From assembly GCF_030817275.1 (NCBI RefSeq), contig NZ_JAUSZD010000002.1, forward strand, positions 434,001 through 498,000: a stretch of DNA of 64,000 nt, written 5' to 3'. The first letter of the stretch is position 1. Every line of letters starts with the position of its first letter. The translations under genes and the position numbers were made by a program. The notes beneath the pieces were generated by a model that was not told the origin of the DNA, did no database searches, and was given only the letters and a program-made list of their open reading frames with translations. This stretch comes from Paenibacillus sp. V4I7. Lineage in GTDB: Bacteria > Bacillota > Bacilli > Paenibacillales > NBRC-103111. Shown one piece after another: positions 6,241 through 14,489 of the stretch.

Positions 6241-6552
6241 CTAGTTTTTGTTCTCCTGTTGTTGATCTTTGGCGATTTGCTCTTTAAGTGCCGTATTTTT
6301 AAGAACCAACTGTTTGGATAATTCAACTTGTAAAAGGTTGATTTTATTAATCTCATCCTTTAATTTACTAAGTCGAGACATCTTGCTGCTTAAATCACTG
6401 GGTGAAGTACTTATTTTTATATCCCTTTGTAATTGATTAATTTTTGAAAGTGCTTTTTCCTTTTTTTTCTGTTCGTCGATACTTCTTTGTTGAATTTCAG
6501 CAATTTCTTTTTTTAAGCGATTTATGATAGATAAAGTGAAACTTATAGCCAT
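6241..6552 (-). CDS. Small cytosolic coiled-coil protein of unknown function (103 aa)
   Basis: The product is almost entirely helical with heptad-like spacing of Ile/Leu and many Lys, Glu and Gln: INRLKKEIAEIQQRSIDEQK, then LSKINQLQRDI, then LSKLKDEINKINLLQVELS. No signal peptide or membrane helix. AGAGGTG precedes the ATG at a good distance and a strong terminator follows, so it is a monocistronic gene. Its A+T content is higher than the operon to its right. I do not recognise a family; short coiled-coil proteins of this shape occur as accessory subunits and as partners in defence and secretion loci, but nothing next to it supports such a role. Confidence 0.65.
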   Translation of the reverse strand: MAISFTLSIINRLKKEIAEIQQRSIDEQKKKEKALSKINQLQRDIKISTSPSDLSSKMSRLSKLKDEINKINLLQVELSKQLVLKNTALKEQIAKDQQQENKN

Positions 6553-6681
6553 TCAAACACCTCTTAGCAGTTTAGTGTAGCTTCACACCATTCTACACTA
6601 AATACATGGTCCGTGCCAAAAGGGGGATGAAAAAGAGGGGTGTGAAGCGGGGCGGCAACGCTGAATTTCATGTGGAATGAA

Positions 6682-7545
6682 CTACTCAATTAGCTTTACA
6701 TCAACAATGACTTCCAAATCTTGCTGACCGGCACCGCGATAGACGCCTTTGACGGGAACGATATCGTTGTAGTCGCGGCCGTGTCCGAGCTTAATATAGC
6801 GCCAATTGACCTCACAGTTGTTCGTAGGGTCGTAACCGAACCAACCCGTTCCCGGGATCAGGCACTCCACCCATGCATGGGAGGCTTGGGTGAATTCCGT
6901 GCTGCCTCCTTGTAGATCGCCAACAAAGTGATAACCGCTAACATACCTAGCAGGAATCCCTTTATCTCGGCATATGGCAATCATGAAATGAGAGTAGTCC
7001 TGACAAACGCCACGCTTAAATTGAAGCATTTCTCCGACGGTGGTCTGTACGGAAGTGGCTGAGGGATCATAGGTGAAGTCGCGATGAATCGTTGTGTAGA
7101 TCGTACGCAGTAATTCGTATAAAGTTATATCTTGATCAGAAATGGCGTCTGAGTAAGCCTTGAGTTCAGGGGTCAAACCCGTATAACTGGTAGGCAGTAA
7201 GTACTCCGCATGTTGATTCTGGAAATCATCGCTAAGTCTCATCGCGTTCTCCTCTAAGGGAGAAGTGACGCCTGATGGGATGTTATCGTTGTCGTTCGTG
7301 ACGACAGTGGACACCATTTTAATGGTTAGCTCGCGATGAAGCTTATTGACTGTAAAAGCATGTACGCGATTATGAAAAAAATCCGAGTATGTAAAGAAAG
7401 CAGAAGCAGGTTCCGTGGTGATGGAGTGGTGATAACAGGCTTGACGATTGTCAGTTAGAGGTGTTAAACGAACTTCATTGACACTGTCCTGCGCTGTACC
7501 GGTGTAGGAATAACGCGTGATATGCGTAATCTCCAGCTTTTTCAT
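6682..7545 (-). CDS. Transglutaminase-like (papain-fold) protein with bacterial N-terminal domain
   Basis: 287 residues: an N-terminal beta-rich domain (ITHITRYSYTGTAQDSVNEV, residues 4-85) and a transglutaminase core. The catalytic triad is visible: Cys in RGVCQDYSHFMIAICR, His in SHAWVECLIPG and Asp in YDPTNN. Its start overlaps the stop of the Alpha-E gene by four bases (ATGA), and the trio with Alpha-E and a permuted ATP-grasp protein is a widespread conserved operon proposed to make and process a peptide or isopeptide tag; its substrate is not established. A predicted cytosolic protein. It is the last gene of the operon. Confidence 0.92.
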   Translation of the reverse strand: MKKLEITHITRYSYTGTAQDSVNEVRLTPLTDNRQACYHHSITTEPASAFFTYSDFFHNRVHAFTVNKLHRELTIKMVSTVVTNDNDNIPSGVTSPLEENAMRLSDDFQNQHAEYLLPTSYTGLTPELKAYSDAISDQDITLYELLRTIYTTIHRDFTYDPSATSVQTTVGEMLQFKRGVCQDYSHFMIAICRDKGIPARYVSGYHFVGDLQGGSTEFTQASHAWVECLIPGTGWFGYDPTNNCEVNWRYIKLGHGRDYNDIVPVKGVYRGAGQQDLEVIVDVKLIE

Positions 7546-8501
7546 GCGATGACCTCTTCCCGGGAGGGAAAAAAGACTTTTGACATCCTTAAACCCATCA
7601 CGTTACAGGATTCCCGCAGTGCACTTAAAGTCATTTCCAGTTTGCCGGATAAAATATCATCTTCGTCCATGCAAGCAAGGTTAGCCTTTACTTTTCCCGC
7701 CAGCTTAGCGAGCCTGTGTACAGCAAGGTTTAAATCGGGGTCCTCCATTTGAATGCCCTGTAAGGAACGCTCCAAGGATTGGAAAGAGAAGCTAACCGAG
7801 CGTGGAAATGTTTCATGAAGCATCAGGAATTTAATAATGCTGCTTAGATTAACTGTGTCTGCATGTTCCCTGCGATATGACTCATAACCGCTAACCGACT
7901 TCAATACGGACAGCATAAGCGGGTAAGAAGAAAGCTCTTCCCTGGCGTAATCATGACATAACGATTGGAGTAGGCGCAGCAAATTCTCAGCACGCTCCAA
8001 ATATCGTCCGGCTTCCACGAAGTGCCATTCATTTTGACGCGGCATGACGGATGTGGCCGCCCCTTGAAACATAGACAAGGTGTCTCGAATAAAACGATAG
8101 AACAAATGAGGCGAATCGTTTGCGATATCTCGTACTTCTTTTTCTTTTAGCCACAGATACAAGCCATTCATAATATCCCACAGCTCTGCGGGCATTTTCT
8201 CGCGGATATTACGAAGATTGGAGCGGGCATGGTTGGTGCAAGCCAGCAAAGAATTCGAATTATTTTTATCGAGTGTAATATAGTGGAGGACATGCTGCTC
8301 GGTGAAGCTCCCGTACTGCTCAGTAAATGCGGCACGATCGCCAATCGTATCAATTAAACGGCTCCACGATTGATCGCTGCTATTCTCCTTCTCCTCGCGA
8401 ATATGATAATACACATCGATTAGTCTTGCGTGATTCTCCGTTCTTTCCGTATACCTGCCGATCCAGAATAAAGCTTCCGCTGTACGTCCCATCATCACCA
8501 T
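7542..8501 (-). CDS. Alpha-E domain protein
   Basis: 319 residues, all alpha-helical, opening MVMMGRTAEALFWIGRYTER, the hallmark of the Alpha-E family (residues 2-300). Typical conserved Glu/Arg-rich helices follow (ENHARLIDVYYHIREEK; WHFVEAGRYLERAENLLRLL). GGAGGC lies about nine bases before the ATG. It is the middle gene of the operon, 31 bases after the ATP-grasp gene and overlapping the transglutaminase gene. Known only as a companion of permuted ATP-grasp ligases and transglutaminases; biochemical function unknown. Confidence 0.92.
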   Translation of the reverse strand: MVMMGRTAEALFWIGRYTERTENHARLIDVYYHIREEKENSSDQSWSRLIDTIGDRAAFTEQYGSFTEQHVLHYITLDKNNSNSLLACTNHARSNLRNIREKMPAELWDIMNGLYLWLKEKEVRDIANDSPHLFYRFIRDTLSMFQGAATSVMPRQNEWHFVEAGRYLERAENLLRLLQSLCHDYAREELSSYPLMLSVLKSVSGYESYRREHADTVNLSSIIKFLMLHETFPRSVSFSFQSLERSLQGIQMEDPDLNLAVHRLAKLAGKVKANLACMDEDDILSGKLEMTLSALRESCNVMGLRMSKVFFPSREEVIA

Positions 8502-8532
8502 GAACGCTTGCCTCCAATCAATATTTGTTTCT

Positions 8533-9990
8533 TTATGAATGAGTGACCCAAGTGTCCTTACATCCCCCGCCTTGCGAGGAGTTCACTACGAGTGAACCTT
8601 CTTTAAGCGCTACCCGCGTAAGTCCGCCAGGTATAACCTGAATGCTCTCGCCAGCGATGACGAAGGCCCGAAGATCGATATGCCGCGCAGCCATTTGGCC
8701 GTCCAACATGACAGGGGCTCTGGAAAGCTGGATCGTTGGTTGAGCGATATAACGCTCGGGATTCGCTATAATTTTAAGCCGAAAATCAGCCAATTCACTT
8801 TCAGAGGCCGAAGGCCCGATGAGCATACCGTAGCCACCGGAGAGCGATGTCTCTTTGACGACCATTTCATCTAGATGCTGCAGGACATGATCACGTTCTT
8901 CCGGTCTAGAAAGGATATAAGTAGGCACATTATTCAGGATCGGTTCTTCGTTCAAATAGTAACGAATCATATCCGGAACATAAGCATAAATGGCTTTATC
9001 GTCGGCCACGCCTGTTCCAGGGGCATTCACAATGTTAATATTACCCGCGCGATAGGCATTCATGATCCCTGCGACACCTAACATCGAGTTCGGATCAAAA
9101 GCGAGCGGATCCAAGAAATCGTCGTCGATTCTTCGATATAAGACATCGATTTGGCGGAGCCCTTTGATCCCGCGAATATAAACCTTATGATCAATGACGA
9201 CAAGATCGTGTCCTTCTACAAGCTGTATGCCCATTTGCTGCGCAAGGAACGTATGTTCGAAATAGGCTGAATTGTAGCAACCTGGGGTCAGTAGGCCAAT
9301 GACAGGATCGGATTTGCCCGAAGGGCTTAGCCTGCGTAATGCGGATAGAAACACATTTAAACTATGCTCAATGTCTTGAATCGAATGGCTAAAAACGAGT
9401 TCAGGGAATAAGTGCGTCATGATGGAACGGCTTTTGTACAAATAAGAGAAGCCTGAAGGTGATCGTAGATTATCCTCCAGAACGAAATATTCGCCATGCT
9501 CATCACGAATTAAATCGATACCTGATACCGTTACATACACATCATTCGGGATGGATAGACGCATCATTTCAGGTCGGAAATAGCAGTTGGAAAGAACCAT
9601 TTTTCTAGGGATAATACCTTCCTTTAAGATGCATTGGTCATGATAAATATCCTTGAGAAATAGATTAAGCGCCTTAACGCGCTGCTGAAGCCCTCGTTCA
9701 AGCTTGAGCCATTCATCCCGTGGAATGATTCGTGGGATCGGATCGAAAGGGATGGTTCGTTCCAATGCTTCTGCTTGATCGGGGCTGTAGAGTGTAAACG
9801 TAATTCCTTCTTCCATCATGCGTTTCATGGTGGCCGTTTGGCGCTTGCTCAAATTTCCCGCCTTCATCGACATGAACTGAAGGAAAACATTTTGATAATG
9901 TGATCTTACCGAGTACGAGTTCACAAACATCTCATCAAAAAAAGGACGGGGATCATAGGGGGTGGTGACCAGATTCTCAGGTTTGGACAT
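8533..9990 (-). CDS. Circularly permuted ATP-grasp family protein
   Basis: 485 residues. Conserved motifs of the family: FDPIPRIIPRDEW, LVLEDNLRSPSGFSYL (here YFVLEDNLRSPSGFSY), LLTPGCYNSAYFEH, LYRRIDDDFLDPLAF, NIVNAPGTGVADDKAIYAYV, ETSLSGGYGMLIGP and a C-terminal GGGCKDTWV. These describe a permuted ATP-grasp ligase that would join a carboxylate to an amine using ATP. AGGAG precedes the ATG. First gene of the three-gene operon with Alpha-E and transglutaminase partners, transcribed divergently from the chemoreceptor gene. The peptide-tagging idea for this operon comes from comparative genomics, not experiment. Confidence 0.92.
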   Translation of the reverse strand: MSKPENLVTTPYDPRPFFDEMFVNSYSVRSHYQNVFLQFMSMKAGNLSKRQTATMKRMMEEGITFTLYSPDQAEALERTIPFDPIPRIIPRDEWLKLERGLQQRVKALNLFLKDIYHDQCILKEGIIPRKMVLSNCYFRPEMMRLSIPNDVYVTVSGIDLIRDEHGEYFVLEDNLRSPSGFSYLYKSRSIMTHLFPELVFSHSIQDIEHSLNVFLSALRRLSPSGKSDPVIGLLTPGCYNSAYFEHTFLAQQMGIQLVEGHDLVVIDHKVYIRGIKGLRQIDVLYRRIDDDFLDPLAFDPNSMLGVAGIMNAYRAGNINIVNAPGTGVADDKAIYAYVPDMIRYYLNEEPILNNVPTYILSRPEERDHVLQHLDEMVVKETSLSGGYGMLIGPSASESELADFRLKIIANPERYIAQPTIQLSRAPVMLDGQMAARHIDLRAFVIAGESIQVIPGGLTRVALKEGSLVVNSSQGGGCKDTWVTHS

Positions 9991-10338
9991 CGCAGCTCCT
10001 GGTTTCTTAGCTATACTTCGAGTGGAAGTTACGTTAGAGGGCCCGAAGCAGAAACCAGGCCTCCTTTCTGATCTAAGTTCTTATTTTGTGTTAGGAAATA
10101 TGACATGAATTGATGAAGAAACAATGGATTTTATTATATTGTAAATTTATCAGAAAATTATGTCAATATACCTGACGTATAATTTAACTGACAAGAAATG
10201 CGCAAATAGATCAAATGTTTGAAATTTTCAAGAATTTTCTGTTTTTATCTTGATTTACGTCGAAATCAGCTATAGAATGTCGAATATGTAAATGTTACAT
10301 AATGTCACACGATAATTGTGAATATAGGGGGTTGGGGT
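9991..10338. other. Divergent intergenic region without genes
   Basis: About 350 A+T-rich bases separate the ATP-grasp operon (left, minus) from the chemoreceptor gene (right, plus). TATAAT occurs near 10180 behind a weak -35-like hexamer, so at least one promoter may lie here, but I cannot assign one with confidence. A sigma-D type promoter for the chemoreceptor was looked for and not found. Confidence 0.4.
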
Positions 10339-12540
10339 ATGTTTGATTGGCTTGGATTTCGTAAAGGTCTGCCTTTGTGGTGGTCGTATCGTCTGAATCG
10401 TCACCTCAAGGAAGATGTGGAACATATCTTCGAAGGGATTGCGCATACGAGAATTGAAATTTTGCGAAGCTGGGTAGAGGCATATTGGTCCAATTTGGAT
10501 CGACTGCTCGAGCAGCTCACTGATTCTGAACCTGGACTAACGACACAAGATGGTTCTATGGTACAACGGCTCCTGGCAGCTGCGTCAAAGAGCGGGGCCG
10601 ATTTCTCGGAGATCTTCATAGTGAATGAGAAAGCAGAAGTGATATACTCCACGTCCCCCACTCATGTTGGGAAATCTTATGATTCAGGTAGTGATCTTAC
10701 AAAAGGGCTAGAGGAAGCACGTAAAGGCAAGAAATGCTTATACGGACCTTATTCTGATCCCCTTACATTAAAGCTAGGTCCAAGCACTTCGCCGTTTCAC
10801 GATGCTATGACACTTGCATTTATTACTCCTATAATGGTTAAGGGAATATGGAAAGGGGCCATTTGCGGACGTGTCCCGAACGATGTGCTCGGCGATCTGA
10901 TCCAGCGTGAATCAGGACATGTGTATCCAGACTCTGGAGATAATTATTTATTTATGGCGAAGCCTGTGTTAAATAAACAGATTGCCCCAGGCACAGCATT
11001 ATCTCGAAGCCGTTTTGAGGATCTTACCTTTACCCATGGTGACAATTTAAAAGATGGCGTGCGCACAGATTACGGCATTGTCGGTGTAAAGGAGCATACG
11101 GAGCTTGAGCTCATTTTTACGGATCCGGCAACGGGACAGCTGCATCCGGGGGTTGCAGGAACGATTGCAAAGGGACATAATTTATTCGTGGAGTTTCCAG
11201 GTTATTCCGATTATCGGCATATTTCTGTCATTGGCAAAGGTGTTACTTTCCAGCTTCCGCACTGCCCGGATGTTTGGGGGATGATGTGTGAAGGCGATCT
11301 AGAGGAAGTATACCGGATTCGCAGTATCGACTGGAAATTGCTTAAGCTGCAGCTGCGGTTCATTGTAGGATATATATTACTCACAGCAGGCGGCTTTTGG
11401 CTGCTAAATGGACAAGTTTCTAGTAGGTGGGGATCAGTCATAATGGCTGCTGTAAGCCTTGTGTATGGAGGAATAGGCGCAAGCCTTATAAGGCAAAAAG
11501 GCAGCAGGCCGATTGTAAGGCAGCTCGCGCAAATGAATAAGTTCATCCGCATTAACGCAGAGGGTAGCGGTGATTTGACACAGCGCCTGCAAGTGCAGGA
11601 GTTCGCTGGCGATGAGACGCGGGAATTAGCGAAATGGATTAATAATATGATTGATTCCCTTGAGGGTATTATGCTGCAGGTGAAACAAGCCGCGGCTGAA
11701 GTTCAGCTAAGCCAGGAACGTATGAACGAATCGACGGGTTCAACGGAACAATCAACTGGACGAATGAGCACCAAGATACATGATATGATTCGTTCGCTGC
11801 GTGGTCAGCTCAAGGACATCGATGTTGCGAAGGATGTAACGCAGAATATGAGCGGGACACTGCGCGAATTGGAAGAGAAGGCTTCGGGTCAAATTGCTGT
11901 AGCGCAGGATGAAGTGGACCGTATTGGCGAAAAGATGAATCATATTTCGGCGAAAGTAGCTGAAACGAATCGTACCATTCAAACTTTTTTGCAAACGACG
12001 CAAGAAATTCCGAAGCTGCTTAAAGTCATCGAAGAGATTTCCGCTCAAACCAATCTGCTTTCCCTGAATGCCTCTATTGAAGCAGCGAGGGTAGGTGAGC
12101 ACGGGAAGGGCTTCGCTGTCGTGGCCGGAGAGATTCGTAAGCTGGCTGAGTTGACCAAGAAGTCGACAATGGAAATCAATGACACCATTGAGCATATTGA
12201 ACGTCATGCGAATGAAGCCTTCATCTCAATGGAAGAAGGCACCAAGGTTGTTCTGGAGGGAACGCAAATTGTGGCGGCGGCGTCTGAGATTCTCAGCAGC
12301 GCGAACGCGCACGACACCATGAAGACACAGGTGGTGGATGAAGTGGTGGCGCTGATGGAGAAGGTAGCGGCGGTAAGCCTGGAGAATCGCCAAATCTCGG
12401 CGGAGGTTGAGCGTACCGTGCAAGAGCTTCTGCAGGATATGCTTCACGTGCGCCAAACGACGGGGGATGTTGGCGCGATTACGGAGTCGCTGCTCCTGCT
12501 TGTAAATCAGTTTCATTTAACGGAGAACCGTATTCGATAA
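10339..12540 (+). CDS. Methyl-accepting chemotaxis protein with Cache-like domain ahead of its membrane segments
   Basis: The ATG at 10339 behind TAGGGGG is preferred over a GTG at 10318. Product about 733 aa. Residues 1-330 form a soluble sensory region with Cache-like sequence ([20 protein letters not shown]). Two adjacent hydrophobic helices follow near 335-385 ([35 protein letters not shown]), then a HAMP-like stretch and a methyl-accepting signalling domain with the conserved tip [20 protein letters not shown] and [14 protein letters not shown] near residue 567. There is no N-terminal signal anchor, so the sensory domain is predicted to be cytoplasmic, unlike classical receptors. It would signal through CheA/CheW encoded elsewhere. 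Ligand unknown. Confidence 0.88.
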   Translation: MFDWLGFRKGLPLWWSYRLNRHLKEDVEHIFEGIAHTRIEILRSWVEAYWSNLDRLLEQLTDSEPGLTTQDGSMVQRLLAAASKSGADFSEIFIVNEKAEVIYSTSPTHVGKSYDSGSDLTKGLEEARKGKKCLYGPYSDPLTLKLGPSTSPFHDAMTLAFITPIMVKGIWKGAICGRVPNDVLGDLIQRESGHVYPDSGDNYLFMAKPVLNKQIAPGTALSRSRFEDLTFTHGDNLKDGVRTDYGIVGVKEHTELELIFTDPATGQLHPGVAGTIAKGHNLFVEFPGYSDYRHISVIGKGVTFQLPHCPDVWGMMCEGDLEEVYRIRSIDWKLLKLQLRFIVGYILLTAGGFWLLNGQVSSRWGSVIMAAVSLVYGGIGASLIRQKGSRPIVRQLAQMNKFIRINAEGSGDLTQRLQVQEFAGDETRELAKWINNMIDSLEGIMLQVKQAAAEVQLSQERMNESTGSTEQSTGRMSTKIHDMIRSLRGQLKDIDVAKDVTQNMSGTLRELEEKASGQIAVAQDEVDRIGEKMNHISAKVAETNRTIQTFLQTTQEIPKLLKVIEEISAQTNLLSLNASIEAARVGEHGKGFAVVAGEIRKLAELTKKSTMEINDTIEHIERHANEAFISMEEGTKVVLEGTQIVAAASEILSSANAHDTMKTQVVDEVVALMEKVAAVSLENRQISAEVERTVQELLQDMLHVRQTTGDVGAITESLLLLVNQFHLTENRIR

Positions 12541-12574
12541 CGGTTTGTTTCTAAGACATTTCCTGCGCATGTTA

Positions 12575-12622
12575 GTTAACCCATCCTGCATACAATGATA
12601 ATGCGGAATGGGTTAGCTTTAT
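12575..12622 (+). terminator. Probable terminator after the chemoreceptor gene
   Basis: TTAACCCAT(C)CTGCAT pairs with ATGCGGAATGGGTTA with two mismatches and is followed by GCTTTATT. Stability is good but the T tract is short. Confidence 0.6.
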
Positions 12623-12670
12623 TATGCTTACGAGTAAGTTTTCTAACGAAAACTCGAAGGAGGATGTCTA

Positions 12671-13201
12671 ATGAATGACCGTTTGAGCATTCGAACGAAT
12701 AGGGAGTACATGATGGATCCCGGCTATTTTCCAATGCTCGTAGAGCGTCTGAAGAAGGAGCATGTGCAGATGCGCGAGCAGCTCTCCGAGATCCGAACGA
12801 TGGCTGCTTCCTTGTACTCCCTCGAGGATTGCTCAATAGGAATGTGCAAGCTGATTGAACTCCAAGATTTGATTCTTTCCCTTGTTGAAGAGCTGGAACA
12901 GCATTCGGAATGGGAAGAAAAAGAACTGTTTCCTCTTCTGCAATCTTATTTACAACCAACAACAGCGCTGTCTGTCTCTCGTTCCATGACGGTTATAGAG
13001 CAGGATCATGACTTGGCGAAAAGAGTCGTGCAGGCTTTCGTAGATGGTGTGAATGCGATGAAAGTGCCGATAGATGAGGAATTTTTACATTTGATGGCAT
13101 CGGAACTAATGACGGCTTGCTTAATACTGCTCAAACATTTCACCTTAGAAGAGGAACTTGTGTATCCGCTCACCGATCGTATCGTGGAACAATTAGCCTA
13201 A
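12671..13201 (+). CDS. Hemerythrin-like (HHE) cation-binding protein
   Basis: 176 residues, predicted as a four-helix bundle. Metal-ligand patterns of HHE domains are in place: LKKEHVQMREQL, ELEQHSEWEEKELFP, VIEQDHDLAKRV and LKHFTLEEELVYPL, giving the expected His/Glu set for a di-iron site. GGAGG lies before the ATG. Proteins of this group bind iron and react with oxygen, nitric oxide or peroxide, and some are linked to iron-sulfur repair; the role here is not evident. It is transcribed alone with terminators on both sides. Cytosolic. Confidence 0.85.
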   Translation: MNDRLSIRTNREYMMDPGYFPMLVERLKKEHVQMREQLSEIRTMAASLYSLEDCSIGMCKLIELQDLILSLVEELEQHSEWEEKELFPLLQSYLQPTTALSVSRSMTVIEQDHDLAKRVVQAFVDGVNAMKVPIDEEFLHLMASELMTACLILLKHFTLEEELVYPLTDRIVEQLA

Positions 13202-13212
13202 GTACATAAAAA

Positions 13213-13256
13213 GAGGGTCCTCTCAAGTCATTTGGCTTGTAGAGGACCTTTTTTTG
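13213..13256 (+). terminator. Strong intrinsic terminator after the hemerythrin-like gene
   Basis: AGGGTCCTCT and AGAGGACCTT pair, with an inner CAAG/CTTG extension, followed by seven T. Confidence 0.9.
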
Positions 13257-13262
13257 AAAGAT

Positions 13263-13340
13263 AAAGTGGTGCGAGACGTCTGAAAAGGCTGTCACGGATG
13301 CCCGGAATGAAGCCAAAGTGGCACGAGACGTCTGAAAAGG
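13263..13340 (+). repeat. Pair of 26-base direct repeats
   Basis: AAAGTGG-TG-CGAGACGTCTGAAAAGG at 13263-13288 and the same unit with CA in place of TG at 13315-13340 are identical at 24 of 26 positions, 52 bases apart start to start. Each contains the palindrome AGACGTCT. They lie in a 297-base gap between two convergent genes and encode nothing obvious. Confidence 0.7.
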
Positions 13341-13440
13341 ACATCTCAGCTAGTCGCCGTAAGAATTAGGTTACCAATGCGTAGAACAGAATAAGGGCTG
13401 AGTAAGTTGGTGGGGAAGTGTTATTGAAACGCTTTGCAAC

Positions 13441-13482
13441 AAAAATAACCTAAGGCAGCGCCAGCGCCTTAGGTTATTTTTA
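13441..13482. terminator. Bidirectional terminator next to trhO
   Basis: AAAATAACCTAAGGC pairs with GCCTTAGGTTATTTT around a nine-base loop, with A and T tracts on either side. It ends the minus-strand trhO transcript. Confidence 0.85.
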
Positions 13483-13498
13483 ATAGTTGGCGTAACGC

Positions 13499-14404
13499 TT
13501 AAGCCTCAAGCGTGCTCATCGTTTTCTCTTCGCATTCCTTCGAGCAGAAGCTATTATGCTTCTCTTCGCAGGCTTCACAGCTGATATGCTTCAAGTGGCA
13601 AGCATCGTTCGCACAGTTGATGTAGCGATCTTCGGCTGTTCCACAGTGGTAGCATTTGCCTACGACGATATCTTCGTCTGTACGGTTGATGGGGACAGAA
13701 ATCCGCTCGTCGAAGACATAGCATTTGCCATCGAATAAGCGACCTTGAACATCTTCATCTTTCCCATAGCTCACAATCCCGCCATCCAGCTGGTAAACCT
13801 CTTTGAAGCCTTCCTGTAAAAGGAAACCTGAGAGCTTCTCACAGCGGATACCGCCGGTACAATACGTGAGAATGGGTTTGTCCTTAAATTCCTGGAGATT
13901 GTTGCGAATCCACTCAGGGAATTCCTTCGTAGTCTCAACCTCTGGACGAATGGCGCCTCGGAAATGTCCGATATCGTACTCATAATGGTTGCGTCCATCA
14001 AGGACAATGACATCTTCGTGCTGGAGCTTCTCGTAGAATTCCTTTGGCTTCAGATGTGTACCGGTTAGTTCGTTCGGATTCACGTCTTCTTCAAGTCGGA
14101 AAGTGACGAGTTCCTTTTTCGGACGAACAAATAACTTTTTGAAAGCATGTTGTTCACTTTCATCTATCTTGTAGATCATGTCTTTGAACAGCGGCATTTG
14201 ACGCATCATCGCCATGTAAGCTTCGGTTTGTTCAACCGTTCCTGAAAGCGTCCCGTTAATGCCTTCAGGAGCGATAAGGATACGGCCTTTAATTCCGAGC
14301 TTTTTGCAATAAGCTAAATGTTCCTGAGCCAAAGCTTCGTGATCTATTACGGTAACGAATTTATAATACAACAAAATGCGATATGGAGCGCCTTCTACTG
14401 TCAT
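13499..14404 (-). CDS. trhO: tRNA uridine(34) hydroxylase (TrhO/YceA family)
   Basis: About 301 residues from the ATG at 14404, which has AGGTGG upstream; a GTG at 14419 is in frame. The N-terminal acylphosphatase-like part ([33 protein letters not shown]) is followed by a rhodanese domain with catalytic cysteine in [20 protein letters not shown] and by a C-terminal Cys-rich tail ([31 protein letters not shown]) that may bind zinc. TrhO enzymes hydroxylate uridine 34 of certain tRNAs to 5-hydroxyuridine in an oxygen-dependent reaction. Single-gene transcript with its own terminator. Identification is firm at the family level. Confidence 0.93.
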   Translation of the reverse strand: MTVEGAPYRILLYYKFVTVIDHEALAQEHLAYCKKLGIKGRILIAPEGINGTLSGTVEQTEAYMAMMRQMPLFKDMIYKIDESEQHAFKKLFVRPKKELVTFRLEEDVNPNELTGTHLKPKEFYEKLQHEDVIVLDGRNHYEYDIGHFRGAIRPEVETTKEFPEWIRNNLQEFKDKPILTYCTGGIRCEKLSGFLLQEGFKEVYQLDGGIVSYGKDEDVQGRLFDGKCYVFDERISVPINRTDEDIVVGKCYHCGTAEDRYINCANDACHLKHISCEACEEKHNSFCSKECEEKTMSTLEA

Positions 14405-14489
14405 ATTTAACTTAACCACCTATACGTATAAATTGCATGCTCAAACAGAAAAAAGCATAAGCATATAGTGACATAAATCAGCGTATTTT

